Assembly: GCA_017460265.1 (NCBI GenBank) | Contig: JAFUBJ010000168.1 | Span: 1-6,053 of the forward strand | From: Atopobiaceae bacterium | Lineage (GTDB): Bacteria > Actinomycetota > Coriobacteriia > Coriobacteriales > Atopobiaceae | DNA: 6,053 nucleotides | Direction of reading: 5' to 3' | Shown here: one piece after another, positions 5,936 through 6,053 of the stretch | How positions within the stretch are numbered: position 1 is the stretch's first letter | Layout of the letters: each line of letters begins with the position of its first letter | Notes under the pieces: model-generated | Databases searched by the model: none | What the model was told of the DNA's origin: nothing | What the model saw: only the letters and a program-made list of their open reading frames with translations | Translations under genes and position numbers: made by a program

Positions 5936-6053
5936 CTATAGCTCGTGCACGAAGTGCTTCTGCACCTTGTCGCAGGCGTATCCCACGTGCTCGTAGAACT
6001 CGTGCGCATCGGTCCTGACCACGTTGGAGTTGAGGCGCACGAACCGCCCGCCC
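5936..6053 (-). CDS. GNAT-family N-acetyltransferase, C-terminal end only (cut by right window edge)
   Basis: Only the last 38 residues are present, ending at a TAG stop. They include RLNSNVVRTDAHEFYEHVGY, the typical end of a GNAT fold. The Asn followed by AH-x-FY-x-x-x-GY is the conserved helix and strand that follow the acetyl-CoA-binding core in many small acetyltransferases. The acetyl-CoA loop itself (Q/RxxGxG/A) would be just beyond the right edge and is not visible. The acceptor substrate cannot be inferred. It is upstream of thpR on the same strand, with the palindrome between them. Confidence 0.8.
   Translation of the reverse strand, partial: GGRFVRLNSNVVRTDAHEFYEHVGYACDKVQKHFVHEL

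Overview
The window is ordinary chromosomal sequence from a GC-rich bacterium. Codon use is strongly G/C-ending, and the gene set is a housekeeping one: primosome helicase, peptide deformylase and methionyl-tRNA formyltransferase, plus a small lipoprotein. The neighbourhood and protein style suggest a GC-rich actinobacterium, most likely a Coriobacteriia member of the Olsenella/Atopobium type. That placement is an inference from general resemblance; there is no rRNA or other taxonomic marker here.

Layout, left to right: (1) the N-terminal 169 codons of fmt on the minus strand, cut by the left edge; (2) def, minus, 37 bp upstream of fmt; (3) a 108-bp gap holding a weak terminator and a def promoter candidate; (4) a 199-aa predicted lipoprotein, minus; (5) priA, minus, 767 aa; (6) a 118-bp divergent intergenic region; (7) a DEDDh-type 3'-5' exonuclease-domain protein, plus strand; (8) thpR (RNA 2',3'-cyclic phosphodiesterase), minus, convergent with the exonuclease and overlapping it by 34 bp; (9) a 110-bp gap dominated by a 77-bp imperfect palindrome; (10) the last 38 residues of a GNAT acetyltransferase, minus, cut by the right edge.

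priA, def and fmt form a widely seen bacterial cluster: replication restart plus N-terminal formyl-methionine handling. Fmt formylates initiator Met-tRNA and Def removes the formyl group after translation starts. Here a lipoprotein gene sits between priA and def. Five genes have a similar -10-like element, GG(G/C)TA(C/T)(C/G)(A/C)T, a short distance upstream of the start, with no convincing -35 box.

I see no CRISPR array, transposase, phage gene, tRNA, rRNA, riboswitch or defence system. The least explained items are the large palindrome, the shared promoter-like motif, the unassigned N-terminal half of the exonuclease protein and the lipoprotein. No stretch longer than about 120 bp lacks a gene.
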